A stretch of 64,000 nt of DNA from Sipunculus nudus (taxonomy: Eukaryota > Annelida > Sipuncula > Golfingiida > Sipunculidae), in contig CM049308.1 of the NCBI GenBank assembly GCA_026874595.1, positions 33,910,027 to 33,974,026 of the forward strand. The letters are read 5' to 3'. The position numbers were made by a program, and so were the translations under genes. Below, piece by piece: positions 12,288 through 21,259 of this stretch; the first letter of the stretch is position 1, and each line of letters starts with the position of its first letter. The notes beneath the pieces were generated by a model. It ran no database searches. It was not told where the DNA came from and saw nothing but the letters and a program-made list of their open reading frames with translations.

Positions 12288-13190
12288 CAATTTTATCAGT
12301 CTTAATATGTTTAGGTCTTCGGCTATTTGAGTACGGCAAGATTTTAACACTATATAAAACCCTCAGCCTCAGTGAGTCAGTGTGTCACCGTTTATAATAC
12401 GATTGCTTATCGCAGCAGGCCGATTTTAAAATGTATCTCCAGCTCAGCCAATCAGCGTGAGATATTCAGGTCCACACGCGAAGAACGCAAAGTGTTATTC
12501 ATGTACCGGCTGACTGAAATGATCACGACGTTCAGCGTGTTGGCAACTCAACAGTGGCAAAACTTTCATGTGTTACTTGAACACTAACAAATACACAGTA
12601 TAAAATTGATGCGACATTGTCTACAATACACTTAAATTTGCCCATGGGCCGTATGTTCGAACAACAGAGATATATCACAGGACACGAATGTCCATGTATG
12701 GACTTTCTAAAACATGCATGATTTCAGTGCGAATGTTACCAAGCGGGTTGAGCTGTCTATTGCCTACGGGACGCTGTTAACCTCCTCATAACAACGATGC
12801 CATTCACAGGAGACCAGTCGGCCTGATATGCAAATGCGAGGGAATCGTCAGGAGCCTTGTGACGCCCTAATATGCAAATATCAGGGATTCGCCGTACGGA
12901 CTATACAGGGCTTTAGTGATAAGAGCAAGAACTGAGTTACGTCGCGTCCATCGGTACATGGAATCACCTTTCATTTGAAGCATTTTAACAGTAAACATCA
13001 ATACACTAAAGCCCAGGCAGGGCTATGTTGTATCCTGAATTGTTGCATTTCTTGATTTTTAAAAGTTTTCATTTTCTACTACTATTACATAATTTTATCA
13101 TTAATAATACCATGTGTCTACTCATTGAATGCTGAATAAATTTCATATTTCCATGTATTTTGAGAAAGGCTTGTAGTACCGTTAGGAAAA
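11725..13190. other. Non-coding stretch with TA microsatellite, CCAAT and octamer motifs
   Basis: (TA)n lies at 12232-12285. A CCAAT box sits in 'cagccaatcagcgtgag' at about 12437-12453. Two octamers are annotated separately. No coding domain recognised. Confidence 0.5.
12815..12895 (+). promoter_or_regulatory. Tandem duplicate carrying two octamer motifs
   Basis: ATGCAAAT, the POU/octamer motif, occurs at 12828-12835 and again 44 bases later at 12872-12879. The flanks are related (cctgatATGCAAATgcgaggg and cctaatATGCAAATatcaggg), so the motif was duplicated with its surroundings. Octamers are typical of snRNA and histone promoters, but I found no such gene downstream. Confidence 0.4.
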
Positions 13191-13203
13191 ATATTAAAAA
13201 CAT

Positions 13204-13398
13204 TTACTGGCAACACTGGGGACAAATACATTCTTCATCTTCCAGTTCTAGTGAATTTTCTGTTAAATTCAAACATGCCACGAGGAACCACTTCTTACAA
13301 AAACCACACAGGTAAATTGGTGTTACCCTCTGGTTTACAACCTTCCTCTTTATTTTAGCTTTACCAATGATTTGGTTTTGATTTTGACTTTAAAAGAC
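13204..13398 (-). pseudogene. Degenerate PHD finger, C-terminal end of a YqaJ protein
   Basis: The minus frame encodes a basic stretch (KAKIKRK), then LCGFCKKWF, LVACLNLTE, then an acidic run and CICPQCC before the stop at 13204-13206. This matches the second half of a PHD finger (CxxCxxW(F/Y)HxxC...CxxC). The usual His after the aromatic pair is Leu, and the first Cys pair is not visible, so zinc binding is doubtful. It lies just downstream of the YqaJ frame on the same strand. YqaJ plus PHD is a combination I recall from invertebrate element proteins, which supports one original gene. About 180 bases with stops separate the two parts. Confidence 0.5.
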
Positions 13399-13576
13399 CT
13401 TTAGAAGAAGTGGAACCTTCTGCTTTGTGATCTAGCTTTCTGCTGTCAGTTACTTTTCTCATTTTCAGGTTGCTTTTTGCTTTACCAAATATTATTCCTT
13501 GTGACAGGAAAACATTAAAAAATTAACTTAATGGTCTTGGGTAGCATCCAAAAGTTCAGCATCAAAATAGATTTCC

Positions 13577-14215
13577 TCAAGATGGTAACCAGAGTTGCTG
13601 AACTTGTGTATAGTATGGGTGATATTTCTTTAAGCTTTGTATGCCTTTATTTACTGTGAGACAGTCAACATTGTCATCAGTTGGTACATTTTTTGCGCAT
13701 TTTAGTGGACATTTTATTTCCAGATGGCTACCACAACAGTCACATGTTACAATTCTGTCAGGTGAGGCTCCCAAGAAACTATATTCTTTGGACACAAATA
13801 GTCCACTTTTTTTAACCTTGACATTTTTGTGTCCAAGCTCCTCCATAACGGCTTTGAACTTTTGAGCAGCCGGCTCTTCCATGCGCCGTCCATATTTGAA
13901 TGGTGCCAGCTCACTAGATGGTGGATTGTACTGCATAACATCTGCAAGTAAAAGGTACATGCTGATATCATTGTCATCAGTGTAGAATTTCATGCGTGAA
14001 TACACACGATGAAATTTTGAAGAGGTAATGCGTCCATTACGTTGAGCATGCCATACATCACTGTCTTGCTCTCTTGTGGCAGATTCAATAAGTGCAGTTT
14101 GCTGTTTGATTTGATGAGTGTAATATGTTAATATTTCAAGCAATTCTTCATGTGTACTGCACTTATCAGAAATTTCAATAATACTTAGTGGAAGAACTTG
14201 GGGTTGAATGATCAT
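13577..14215 (-). CDS. YqaJ-like (lambda exonuclease-type) recombinase domain protein, partial
   Basis: 212 residues open on the minus strand. The domain order fits YqaJ nucleases: WHAQRNGRITSSKFHRVYSR (N-terminal helix block), FKYGRRMEEPAAQKF (catalytic Glu block), LFVSKEYSFLGASPDRIV (FLGASPDG-like block with the catalytic Asp), CGSHLEIKCPLK (ExK motif), and YYTQVQQLW (QVQ motif). The usual FLGASPDG Gly is Arg. These enzymes are 5'-3' exonucleases acting in recombination. In invertebrates, similar proteins are abundant and probably belong to mobile elements. The frame starts at an ATG and is uninterrupted up to QVQ, then is lost; a short frame (EEIYFDAELLDATQDH, about 13532-13585) looks like continuation after a deletion. 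The nuclease residues look intact, but the protein is probably truncated. Confidence 0.8.
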   Translation of the reverse strand: MIIQPQVLPLSIIEISDKCSTHEELLEILTYYTHQIKQQTALIESATREQDSDVWHAQRNGRITSSKFHRVYSRMKFYTDDNDISMYLLLADVMQYNPPSSELAPFKYGRRMEEPAAQKFKAVMEELGHKNVKVKKSGLFVSKEYSFLGASPDRIVTCDCCGSHLEIKCPLKCAKNVPTDDNVDCLTVNKGIQSLKKYHPYYTQVQQLWLPS

Positions 14216-15570
14216 ATTTCATGTATTCAGCATATAGCGCTCAGGTCTGCGTTCTGTTACCACAGAAGAATCTGCTTGCAATGGCAGATCTTTGTTTGAT
14301 AGTTCCTATATTGCTGTTTTCACCTTTTCATGTCATACAAGAATGTCATCAATGTCTTCTCTATCCCTTGCCTTTGCCTGTGAACAAACCAGAATTTCTC
14401 ATTCCCATATTGTTACATTGTTCACCCGAATATTACTTCCCATTAACAATTTAAGGCCAAATTGCACATGCATTCGCAAACCCTCACACTGATATCTTCC
14501 TGCATGTAAAGCATGGTACGTAACTTTAGTGTGCTGTCGCTACTCACTCTGTTTTCACCAACTACATTTAGTCTCTGCTCTTAGGGTCTACACCACTATT
14601 AATCAGACATATTCCTGCCGGTCAGGAACACTGATGCAGCTGCCCTCATCTGCTCAAACCTAACCTGGGGTAGGGTCAATGTAAGTTCTGTTTGTAAAAT
14701 ATAAGCCCTGGAGGGGCAAAAATGGTCCCAGGCAAACCTGATTAAAGAAGTCCAGACACGACTATCGATTTTATTCCGAATAGGAATTTAGAGGTGTATT
14801 ATTCAAATCTATCGTAAAATATACCTCGGTTGTTAATATAAATGCCAATGCCGCGTATATGTGAACCACTGTCGCGCCATTCGCCCTTATAAGCGCATGC
14901 ACGTTTTCCTATTTTCGACCACCAGAAGTACCTTTCAATAAAGTTTATTCCTGCGTTATGCTTTTTGATATCTTTACGATACTTATCCTATGGCAAGCGC
15001 GATAGGACTTTTCTATCATCCATAAAAAAATTGTAGTTATTTAGCCAACACTACCTTAGCTATGACACGCCGCTAACAGGTAAACTCAAAGGATGACCCA
15101 ATTATTTATTTATTTTTTGCTTGTTTCAATACTGGTAGTTGGTGGAATTGAAGAAGAGGAGTTCTGATCTAACCTTGATAATTCTTAAGCTTAGTGTGTG
15201 TTTCGACTTATTAGTACATACATGTGTAAAATGCCAAAAAAAATAACCCATTATTCCCCAGAATTATGGATCCATCTCTGATGTTGTTTAAAATATATAC
15301 TAATTTAAGTGATTTATTTGCTTTTTACAGGCTATATCCAGTGACCGAGTAGCAGACAAGAGTTCTGCATGGGGATATTAAATTCCATATTACCTATGGA
15401 AACTAATGGTGCTTTCCCTGGAAATGCGGTTTGAGCAGCCTACGGCACAGCAAGTGTTTACAATCTTGACGTCTTGGCCCCAGTGACGTATCACTTTTTG
15501 CCCTTACCGGAAGTTGACACCGCGTTGCCATGGCCTGGAGGTGCGGGCGCGGTCTAGCTTTTCTATCTAT
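14216..15570. other. Non-coding stretch
   Basis: No recognisable domain or repeat array. A TTTTTACAG acceptor-like site at about 15325-15330 precedes a short unassigned segment. Confidence 0.4.
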
Positions 15571-15573
15571 GTC

Positions 15574-15658
15574 ATTGGTTAAATGCGTACACAGAACTCA
15601 CTTTGGCCGTACTGATTAAGCACGTTGTGCGCACTGATTTATGCAGTATATATAAAAG
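15574..15658 (+). promoter_or_regulatory. Promoter-like segment: inverted CCAAT and TATA box
   Basis: ATTGGTT (inverted CCAAT) is at 15574-15580 and TATAAAAG at 15651-15658, about 75 bases apart, in a GC-richer island (about 15460-15840). Spacing and order are those of a metazoan class II promoter, predicting a start near 15680-15690. The promoter could serve a host gene or a retroelement. Confidence 0.45.
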
Positions 15659-15707
15659 CCGAGCCGACGTTTGCGTCCCTGTTGGCTCTCCCGCATCAAG
15701 GCAAGTA

Positions 15708-15797
15708 ATGCCACGTCGTGCTCATGCTCTGCCAGTTTTAGCTGCTTTTGCACTATCAGACCCAGGGGGCTCTGCGGTTGAATTGGCGGCATCGTGA
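15708..15797 (+). CDS. Short ORF downstream of the TATA box, unidentified
   Basis: The first ATG after the predicted start opens a 29-residue frame, MPRRAHALPVLAAFALSDPG and onward, ending TGA at 15795-15797. The same frame is open upstream. A CTCG|GTAGGT donor-like site follows at about 15828-15837, so this may be the start of a spliced gene read through a different frame. I do not recognise the peptide. Confidence 0.25.
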   Translation: MPRRAHALPVLAAFALSDPGGSAVELAAS

Positions 15798-15839
15798 GGC
15801 AGCAGCGGCAGAAACCCCTGGAAAACCTCGGTAGGTCGT

Positions 15840-16500
15840 ACTATATGTACCCCCCCCCCCCGGACATCGGGCGGGAAAACTCACATTGATCGCACTTGCA
15901 CGCTCTTAGAAGAAGAAGAAAGTGTATTCTGGAAATAAAGGCCACAGGCCCATAGTTCCTACAATACAATCAACATTTACAAGTCTTATTATATAAGCAA
16001 AAATGAAGAGTTCACAATTATGATCAATTTAAATTTAAATTATGAACAAACAATCAAACAAACAACAAACAAACAAAGAATAATAATAATAAATAAATAA
16101 ACAGTTATATTGTATCTTAAAACTAAGTTTGGAATAAGAAGTGATAAAACAACCAGTTTGCAAATACATAAGAATAATAGTAATAGTAATAACTAAAAAT
16201 AGTAATAACTATTAAAATAATCTATAATCAATAGACATCCTTAACTTTAATTTTACATGCTATTAAAAGATAATTTCCAATACCAAATTCAAGCACTTAC
16301 ACAACTAAAATATATACATGTACATGCAAGACATTTTATTTCTAATATGTCTTATTTTTTTTAATATATCTTTGTGTTCCTTTATTAACCTTCATATATT
16401 AACCTATAGTCATGCAATATACATATTCAAACCAATATATTTATATATATATACTTTCAACTGACTTTTGCTGAATGGATTGAAACTGTTCAAGGATTGA
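15840..16500. other. AT-rich low-complexity stretch
   Basis: A poly-C tract is near 15849-15861, then 'aaacaaacaaac' and 'aataataat' low-complexity sequence. No gene seen. Confidence 0.6.
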
Positions 16501-16502
16501 CT

Positions 16503-16990
16503 GTTCCAACTCTTTGCTATGTGGTCTTCCTAGCAAGTTACTGGACCGGCTTCAGAGAGCGCAGAATGCAGCTGCTAGGCTTGTAACTGGTGCCAAGAAG
16601 CGCGACCAGATTACGCCTATACTTAAAAAACTCCATTGTCTCCCGGTGCGACAGCGTATTGATTTTAACATTTTATTATTAGTATACAAAGCCATAAATG
16701 GTCAATCGCCTATTTACATTAGGAACCTCTTTAACTTTTTATGTTCCAGTCAGGCAGCTTAGGTCATCTGACCAAGGGCTTTTAGTGATTCCTAAAGCAC
16801 GAAGTGAGATGTAGTTTTGGTAGTTCTTAGGAATTAGGGTTTAACTTTTAGGAATCTTTGTTTTAGTAGGAATCTACATTTTATGTTTTAGAAAAACTAT
16901 GCTTTGTGTCTTGTAAAGCGCTTTTGATAACTATTTTGTTGAATTAGCGCTATGTAAATTAAATATATTATTATTATTATATTATTATTA
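16503..16990 (+). mobile_element. LINE 3' end, L2/CR1-type tail
   Basis: The open frame (16514-16762) encodes the C-terminal end of a non-LTR reverse transcriptase: LDRLQRAQNAAARLVTGAKK, HCLPVRQRIDFNILLLVYKA and GQSPIYIRNLF. This matches the block that closes the ORF of many L2/CR1-like elements in fish and marine invertebrates. After a stop, the 3' untranslated region reads 'tgtaaagcgcttttgat' and 'gcgctatgtaaattaa', followed by a (TTA)n tail. That is the conserved stem and microsatellite tail of these elements. The copy is 5'-truncated just before the reverse transcriptase thumb region, as is usual for LINEs. Confidence 0.85.
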
Positions 16991-17014
16991 AAACTTGGTA
17001 AGGGATAATTTTTG

Positions 17015-17540
17015 TTACTTTAAAATATTTACAGTTTTAATATTTCTAGAAAATGACTGTCTAGTTTCAATTACTGTAGATCTTCTTTTATAACTATAAA
17101 ACATGTAAGCTGCTAAATTTGTTATTTGGAATAGGTTATCAAAATTCAGTATCAACATGAAGTTATATTCATTTGGTTCATGGAATTTCTTTGGTATAAA
17201 TTTGTTCCGAAGATCAGTATATAAAGAACATTCCAATAGAAAATGAGTTTCATCCTCAATTATATTATATCCATTTTTTTAACAAAATAAACATATTCTC
17301 TCTTCTCTCGGGAAACCTTTGTGTCGACCATTTTCTACTGCCAATGTATGATTTACACATCTAAAGTTTGCTAAAGCAGTTCTACAACCTTTATTTGTGA
17401 CAAATAATAAATATTTTTCAGTGGTAACCATGGACTTGAATACCCCATAATAATACAACTTACTACATTCCGTAATGTCATTAATCTACTTTTGCTGTGC
17501 CATATCTATAATTCTCTGTTTAATACTAATGATACTGGTC
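17015..17540 (-). pseudogene. Second LINE reverse transcriptase C-terminus
   Basis: The minus frame gives IKQRIIDMAQQK, SKLYYYGVFKSMVTTEKYL, then RTALANFRCVNHTLAVENGR, RICLFC, IEDETHFLLECSLYTDLRNK and AAYMFYSYKRR. This order (KLxxYxxFK, then RxALAxFRxxxHxLxIExGR, CxxC, then the IEDExHFLxxC block) is the typical C-terminus of a LINE reverse transcriptase found in molluscs and cnidarians. In-frame stops interrupt it at IDMAQQK* and CLFC*. It is on the opposite strand to the LINE tail at 16503-16990 and belongs to a different family. Confidence 0.8.
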
Positions 17541-17956
17541 AACATTACCAACATCTTGAGCCATCCAAATATATCCAAATTCAGGTTGAAATAACAATGA
17601 TCTTACATGTGAAACCCAAGTTGTTTTCCCCCTGTCATCTAACTGGTATAAAATATTTTATATGTGTTTTGGATACCGCTTAAAATCCATATACAAAAGC
17701 TTGACCTAACGCTTCAAACATTGGATGGAGTATTTTATAAATAAAGGAAATCGACCACATTCACCTAAAACTGTTACATTAGGAGTATTTGATCCAACAT
17801 TTTTTATTTATTTATTTTTAGAACGCTCTTTCAACATGCTAGTGAGTGAGGACACCGTACGTGAGCAGCATATTTTCACAGACATATTATATGTTGAAAC
17901 TATATATAAAAGTAAAACTTTGTTGATTATTTGCACTATTTTATTTTATTTACACT
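17541..17956. other. AT-rich spacer
   Basis: No recognisable coding or repeat signal. Confidence 0.4.
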
Positions 17957-18235
17957 GTGTTTATAAAACATTGTTTGCATAAAACATTACTACATGTTCT
18001 GTTTGGTGGCACCAAAAGCTTATATGAAGATGCAAAACAATTATTGGACTCAACTGTGGCCAAAGTATTATATCCGGTGTTTGGCAATTCCTTTAAGGTA
18101 CCACCAAATGCACGGTATAGCCGTGTAGGTTTGAAACTGGTGAGGAAATTCATTGCCAAAGATAATGAAAGGGAAAACTTTGTAAAGCGGTTAAACAGAC
18201 ACTCACATATAGCACCAGATCTTGCTGTAACATGA
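17957..18235 (+). CDS. Unidentified ORF, conserved-looking
   Basis: 92 residues. From about residue 12 the composition becomes that of a folded protein: LFGGTKSLYEDAKQLL, VAKVLYPVFGNSFKVP, ARYSRVGLKLVRKFIAK, then VKRLNRHSHIAPDLAVT. Charged and hydrophobic residues alternate as in helices, and no low-complexity bias is visible. I recognise no family. The first dozen residues look like read-through from non-coding sequence, so the true start may be an exon boundary near 17990. It could be a host exon or an element gag-like fragment. Confidence 0.35.
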   Translation: MFIKHCLHKTLLHVLFGGTKSLYEDAKQLLDSTVAKVLYPVFGNSFKVPPNARYSRVGLKLVRKFIAKDNERENFVKRLNRHSHIAPDLAVT

Positions 18236-18494
18236 CTTAAACGGCCACACAGCCCAACAAAGACCTGCTTTTACTCCTATGTGGAAATGGGTCTAATTGG
18301 AACAAATCAGGAAAGGATTTACGCAAAGGGCAGGGAAAACTATCCGAAAATCTCATTTCAGAGCTACTCCCCTGAATTTGATGAAAAAAGCAACATCAAT
18401 GACGACAAACTTCGGGGTGGTAAAAACATCCTAAATATTATAATGTTTCATTCAAATTTGTGTCTGGGATTGCTCTAAGGCTTACCTTGGTTGC

Positions 18495-18690
18495 ATGATT
18501 GGTTTTGGAGTGTCTGTCCGTCTCTCTGTTCGTCTTTCTGTCAATCTGTCTGTCATGTTTTCATTTCCATACGATAATTTCCCTTGGTCTTTTCTTATTC
18601 GTACGTCCAACGGTTTCAAAACGGGTCCAGTTAAAGGACGGCCGGACAGGCGGACAAAGTACCATGACTATAGCTTAGATGACTTAGAGA
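18495..18690 (+). repeat. Interspersed repeat with 'gtctgtccgtctctctgttc'-type sequence
   Basis: 'ttggttttggagtgtctgtc' and 'catacgataatttcccttgg' recur in diverged form at about 39740-39960 ('ttggttttggagtgtctgtc', 'cgtgcgatacctttcctt'). Non-coding; the class is unknown. Confidence 0.55.
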
Positions 18691-18699
18691 ACTGAGAAA

Positions 18700-19100
18700 A
18701 CAAGAGCCCGGTGTAATGACACAGCTGACAAGGAATACATTCACAATGTAAATGTTATTCTATAAATGCCAAAATTTGTAGGTGGTTCGCCCATTCAATT
18801 GAAGCATTAAACAGATATACCTACACCCAATATTGTTTCTGTCTTTATAGATGTGAAACATCGAGAAAAAATGCGTAAAGTGAAGTTCAAAGTAGCCACA
18901 TCTTTAAGACTGTGGATACACTGTTTATCAAACTTTTTATCTTTCACACATGGCTTACCTGTCCTAAGTGGGAGTGACCTGTAGATTTTGAGGTTACCTG
19001 GTCAGAGTTCAAGGTCAAGGAAACCCATATGTCGAAAAGCTCATAAAATATCCTTAAAGATACATTCAGCCGAGCGTCGAGACCCATGGGTCCCTAGTTT
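18700..19100 (-). repeat. Interspersed repeat, family of 56876-57735
   Basis: It ends near 19070-19096 with 'cagccgagcgtcgagaccca' and GACCCATGGGTC, the reverse complement of the pattern that opens the copy at 56876. The interior 'attgaagcattaaacagata' matches 'actgaagcatcaaacagatt' in that copy. Non-coding. Confidence 0.55.
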
Positions 19101-20055
19101 TTATTTTTTGTGGGGCCTCAGTCTGTAAAAAATATCCAATTTTTTCATTTGTATTACCGTGGAGCTTTTGAGTATCCAATTTTACATAGGATGTATGTGG
19201 TCCCGGTGTATTGACGTCAATAGCTTTTTACATTTGGGTCATGAAGTGAAATACATTGAATTAAGAAATATAAGCACAACTGTGGTCCTGTAGCATCAAC
19301 AAATTGATAACACGGGAAAATGCCACCATGTACCAATGAGCTGGTGGTAGGCTATCGTGATATTGCTTTCCTTCGTCCGATGGAAGATTTAAATAAAAGT
19401 ATGACAATTCATGAATAAAAAATGAAATTAAGCTCGTATGAAATTCAAGAGACATTTCAATGCAACAGCCACAGCGTTAGGGATTCAGATGTATTGTTCG
19501 TGGAACTCGCAAGCGGAAAGGATCAGCCGTCTGTTGTTTGACTGGATACCTCTAGGTGAAGGACATCAGAATCAAGCTGCAACAAATATGCATCAATCAG
19601 TGAGTGTAAGGCTGAACTGCATGCTGAAGAAACTGAGATCCTGCAACTTCATGTCAAAAGCTTGTATCTTCATATCCGTTCTGTAGAAGAATATTTGTAT
19701 TCGCTGAAACACGCATGGTCCAAAGTACTAGTCCGAAGCCTTCTGTTGATCTTCTGGGTTGAGTAGACTTAATCAGTATTACTCTAATCCATCTCAGCAT
19801 TTCTATAAGCCTAATTCCTAGACATTGCTCATCGCTTTTAAGCCATATCTGGATGGATCTAAACAAGCAAAGTACATAAAAAAATATTTTCACTATCAAT
19901 ATATATTTGGAGATCGGCTTTTGCCAAGTTGACATTGTTAACCGGGTAATGTGCCTGGCCAATCTGAAGATTGGCGACACATTGACCGCTGTTGGTTTAT
20001 GAGTCAGAACATCTTAAGATGAGCCCTATCAGATATTTGTGCACACCTTATATAT
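19101..20055. other. No recognised gene
   Basis: Short ORFs on both strands (plus 19438-19686, minus 19654-19980) show no known domain. Confidence 0.4.
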
Positions 20056-20139
20056 ATGTTTATCAGATTTCATAGCAAGGTTCAAATAATAAGATTAACA
20101 ACGTTAATTACAAATTTACATAAAATTACGTTGCATTTA

Positions 20140-20577
20140 ATGCGATCAACATTCCGGCCACTGAAGAATCCCTGCAAGCCACAATTGTCCGGACTGCTGG
20201 TGCAGCTTTCACGCCCAGAGACTTTCAAAGGTCCAAACATGCCAAACTACTGTGTTCTAGTGAAAAATGTAATGGCAGCTTTGGTTTCAATTGGGATGGG
20301 TTCAATGAAAAAAGTAAGACTAGGGACCTCAACAAGAACGACAGAAGTCTTTGTCAAGACTTCACCGGACGCTATTCCGGTTGATATGCTCCGTGTGCTT
20401 CATCTCAGCGAAGATGAATACACAGAGGCTTTCTTTGCCGCCTCCATTACCCCCCGCGTGGGGAGGCATGCCCTTGATCAGCTTTACTCAGGTAGAGAAG
20501 AGGTATCTTCTCCAGGTTCAGGTATTCGAGCCCCTTGCAGAGTCCACAACAATGTGCAAATCGGGAGCCTCCCTTGA
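20140..20577 (+). pseudogene. Unidentified ORF, upstream half
   Basis: The frame opens at 20056 but looks protein-like only from about 20140. It has basic and Pro-rich beginnings (MRSTFRPLKNPCKP), then PNYCVLVKNVMAALVSIG, then IPVDMLRVLHLSEDEYTEAF and VGRHALDQLYSGREEV, ending at TGA 20575-20577. Past this stop the same frame continues open to a 19-C tract. I do not recognise the family. The ORF immediately downstream probably belonged to the same gene, since it shares orientation, Pro-rich composition and spacing. It may be a host gene relic or an element ORF. Confidence 0.35.
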
Positions 20578-20609
20578 GGTGTGCCTGCCTCAGGCAACGA
20601 TATAACCGA

Positions 20610-20628
20610 CCCCCCCCCCCCCCCCCCC
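20610..20628 (+). repeat. Homopolymer C tract (19 C)
   Basis: It separates two protein-like frames. Length change in such a tract is frequent and would account for the loss of frame. Confidence 0.8.
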
Positions 20629-21183
20629 TGCACAGGAGGGGGGCCCGGTTGAAGATGACATGAACCAGACTCCTCCTTTGACACCGAGTACAACAGGAGG
20701 TTTGCCCAACCCAGGTCACCATCTCAACCAAACCTCCGCTGCACAGGAGGGATGCACCGTTGCAGATGGCGTGAACAAGACTCCTCCCCTAACTCCTGGT
20801 ACACCAGGAGATTTGCCCAACCCAGGTCAACAGGTTAACAAAACCTCCCCCGCACAGGACGGGTGCTTGAATACCGATGGCAGCCCTAACCCAAAGAGGA
20901 GAAAGTTACTACTAAAATTGAAGACAACCTCCATATGCACTGGTGGTGCTGCCTCCTCTGCCCCACACACCAACAGTAGCAGTGAGTGTCAGGCAGAATC
21001 ATCCACATCAATGAGCTCTCAAAGATTCAATGGTTTACCAGCTGAAGGTGTGTCTGGGGATGCAGGTGTGCCTGTCGGGGTACAAGTTACTGCGACATGC
21101 GCAACTCAGAGGGAGATCATCCATTCCGGTCAGACAGTTTCAGAGAACACTGGACACTTTAATCTAGGTTCAGGGTTTTCAAC

Positions 21184-21186
<3 letters not shown>
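20629..21186 (+). pseudogene. Unidentified Pro/Thr-rich ORF, downstream half with internal repeats
   Basis: The frame has an ATG at 20660 but protein-like codons precede it (PAQEGGPVEDD). Two full protein repeats of about 37 residues are visible, each with N(Q/K)TPPLTP, LPNPG and (N)KTS/NQTS plus AQ(E/D)GC, preceded by a partial third. Next come a basic PKRRK (possible nuclear signal) and a Ser/Thr-rich region. The frame then runs into a TA microsatellite at 21187, where translation becomes a Tyr-Ile repeat and is meaningless. No family recognised. The 111-nt tandem expansion inside the gene implies coding-phase maintenance at the time it arose. Confidence 0.4.

Positions 21187-21257
<71 letters not shown>
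21187..21257. repeat. TA microsatellite
   Basis: About 71 bases of pure TA; a second, shorter TA tract is at 21449-21469. Confidence 0.95.

Positions 21258-21259
<2 letters not shown>

Noticed and set aside
12103-12339. ORFs with Tyr-Ile runs (also at 20660-21352 end, 23383-23753, 42396-42746, 62096-62335)
   Set aside because: They are translations of TA microsatellites.
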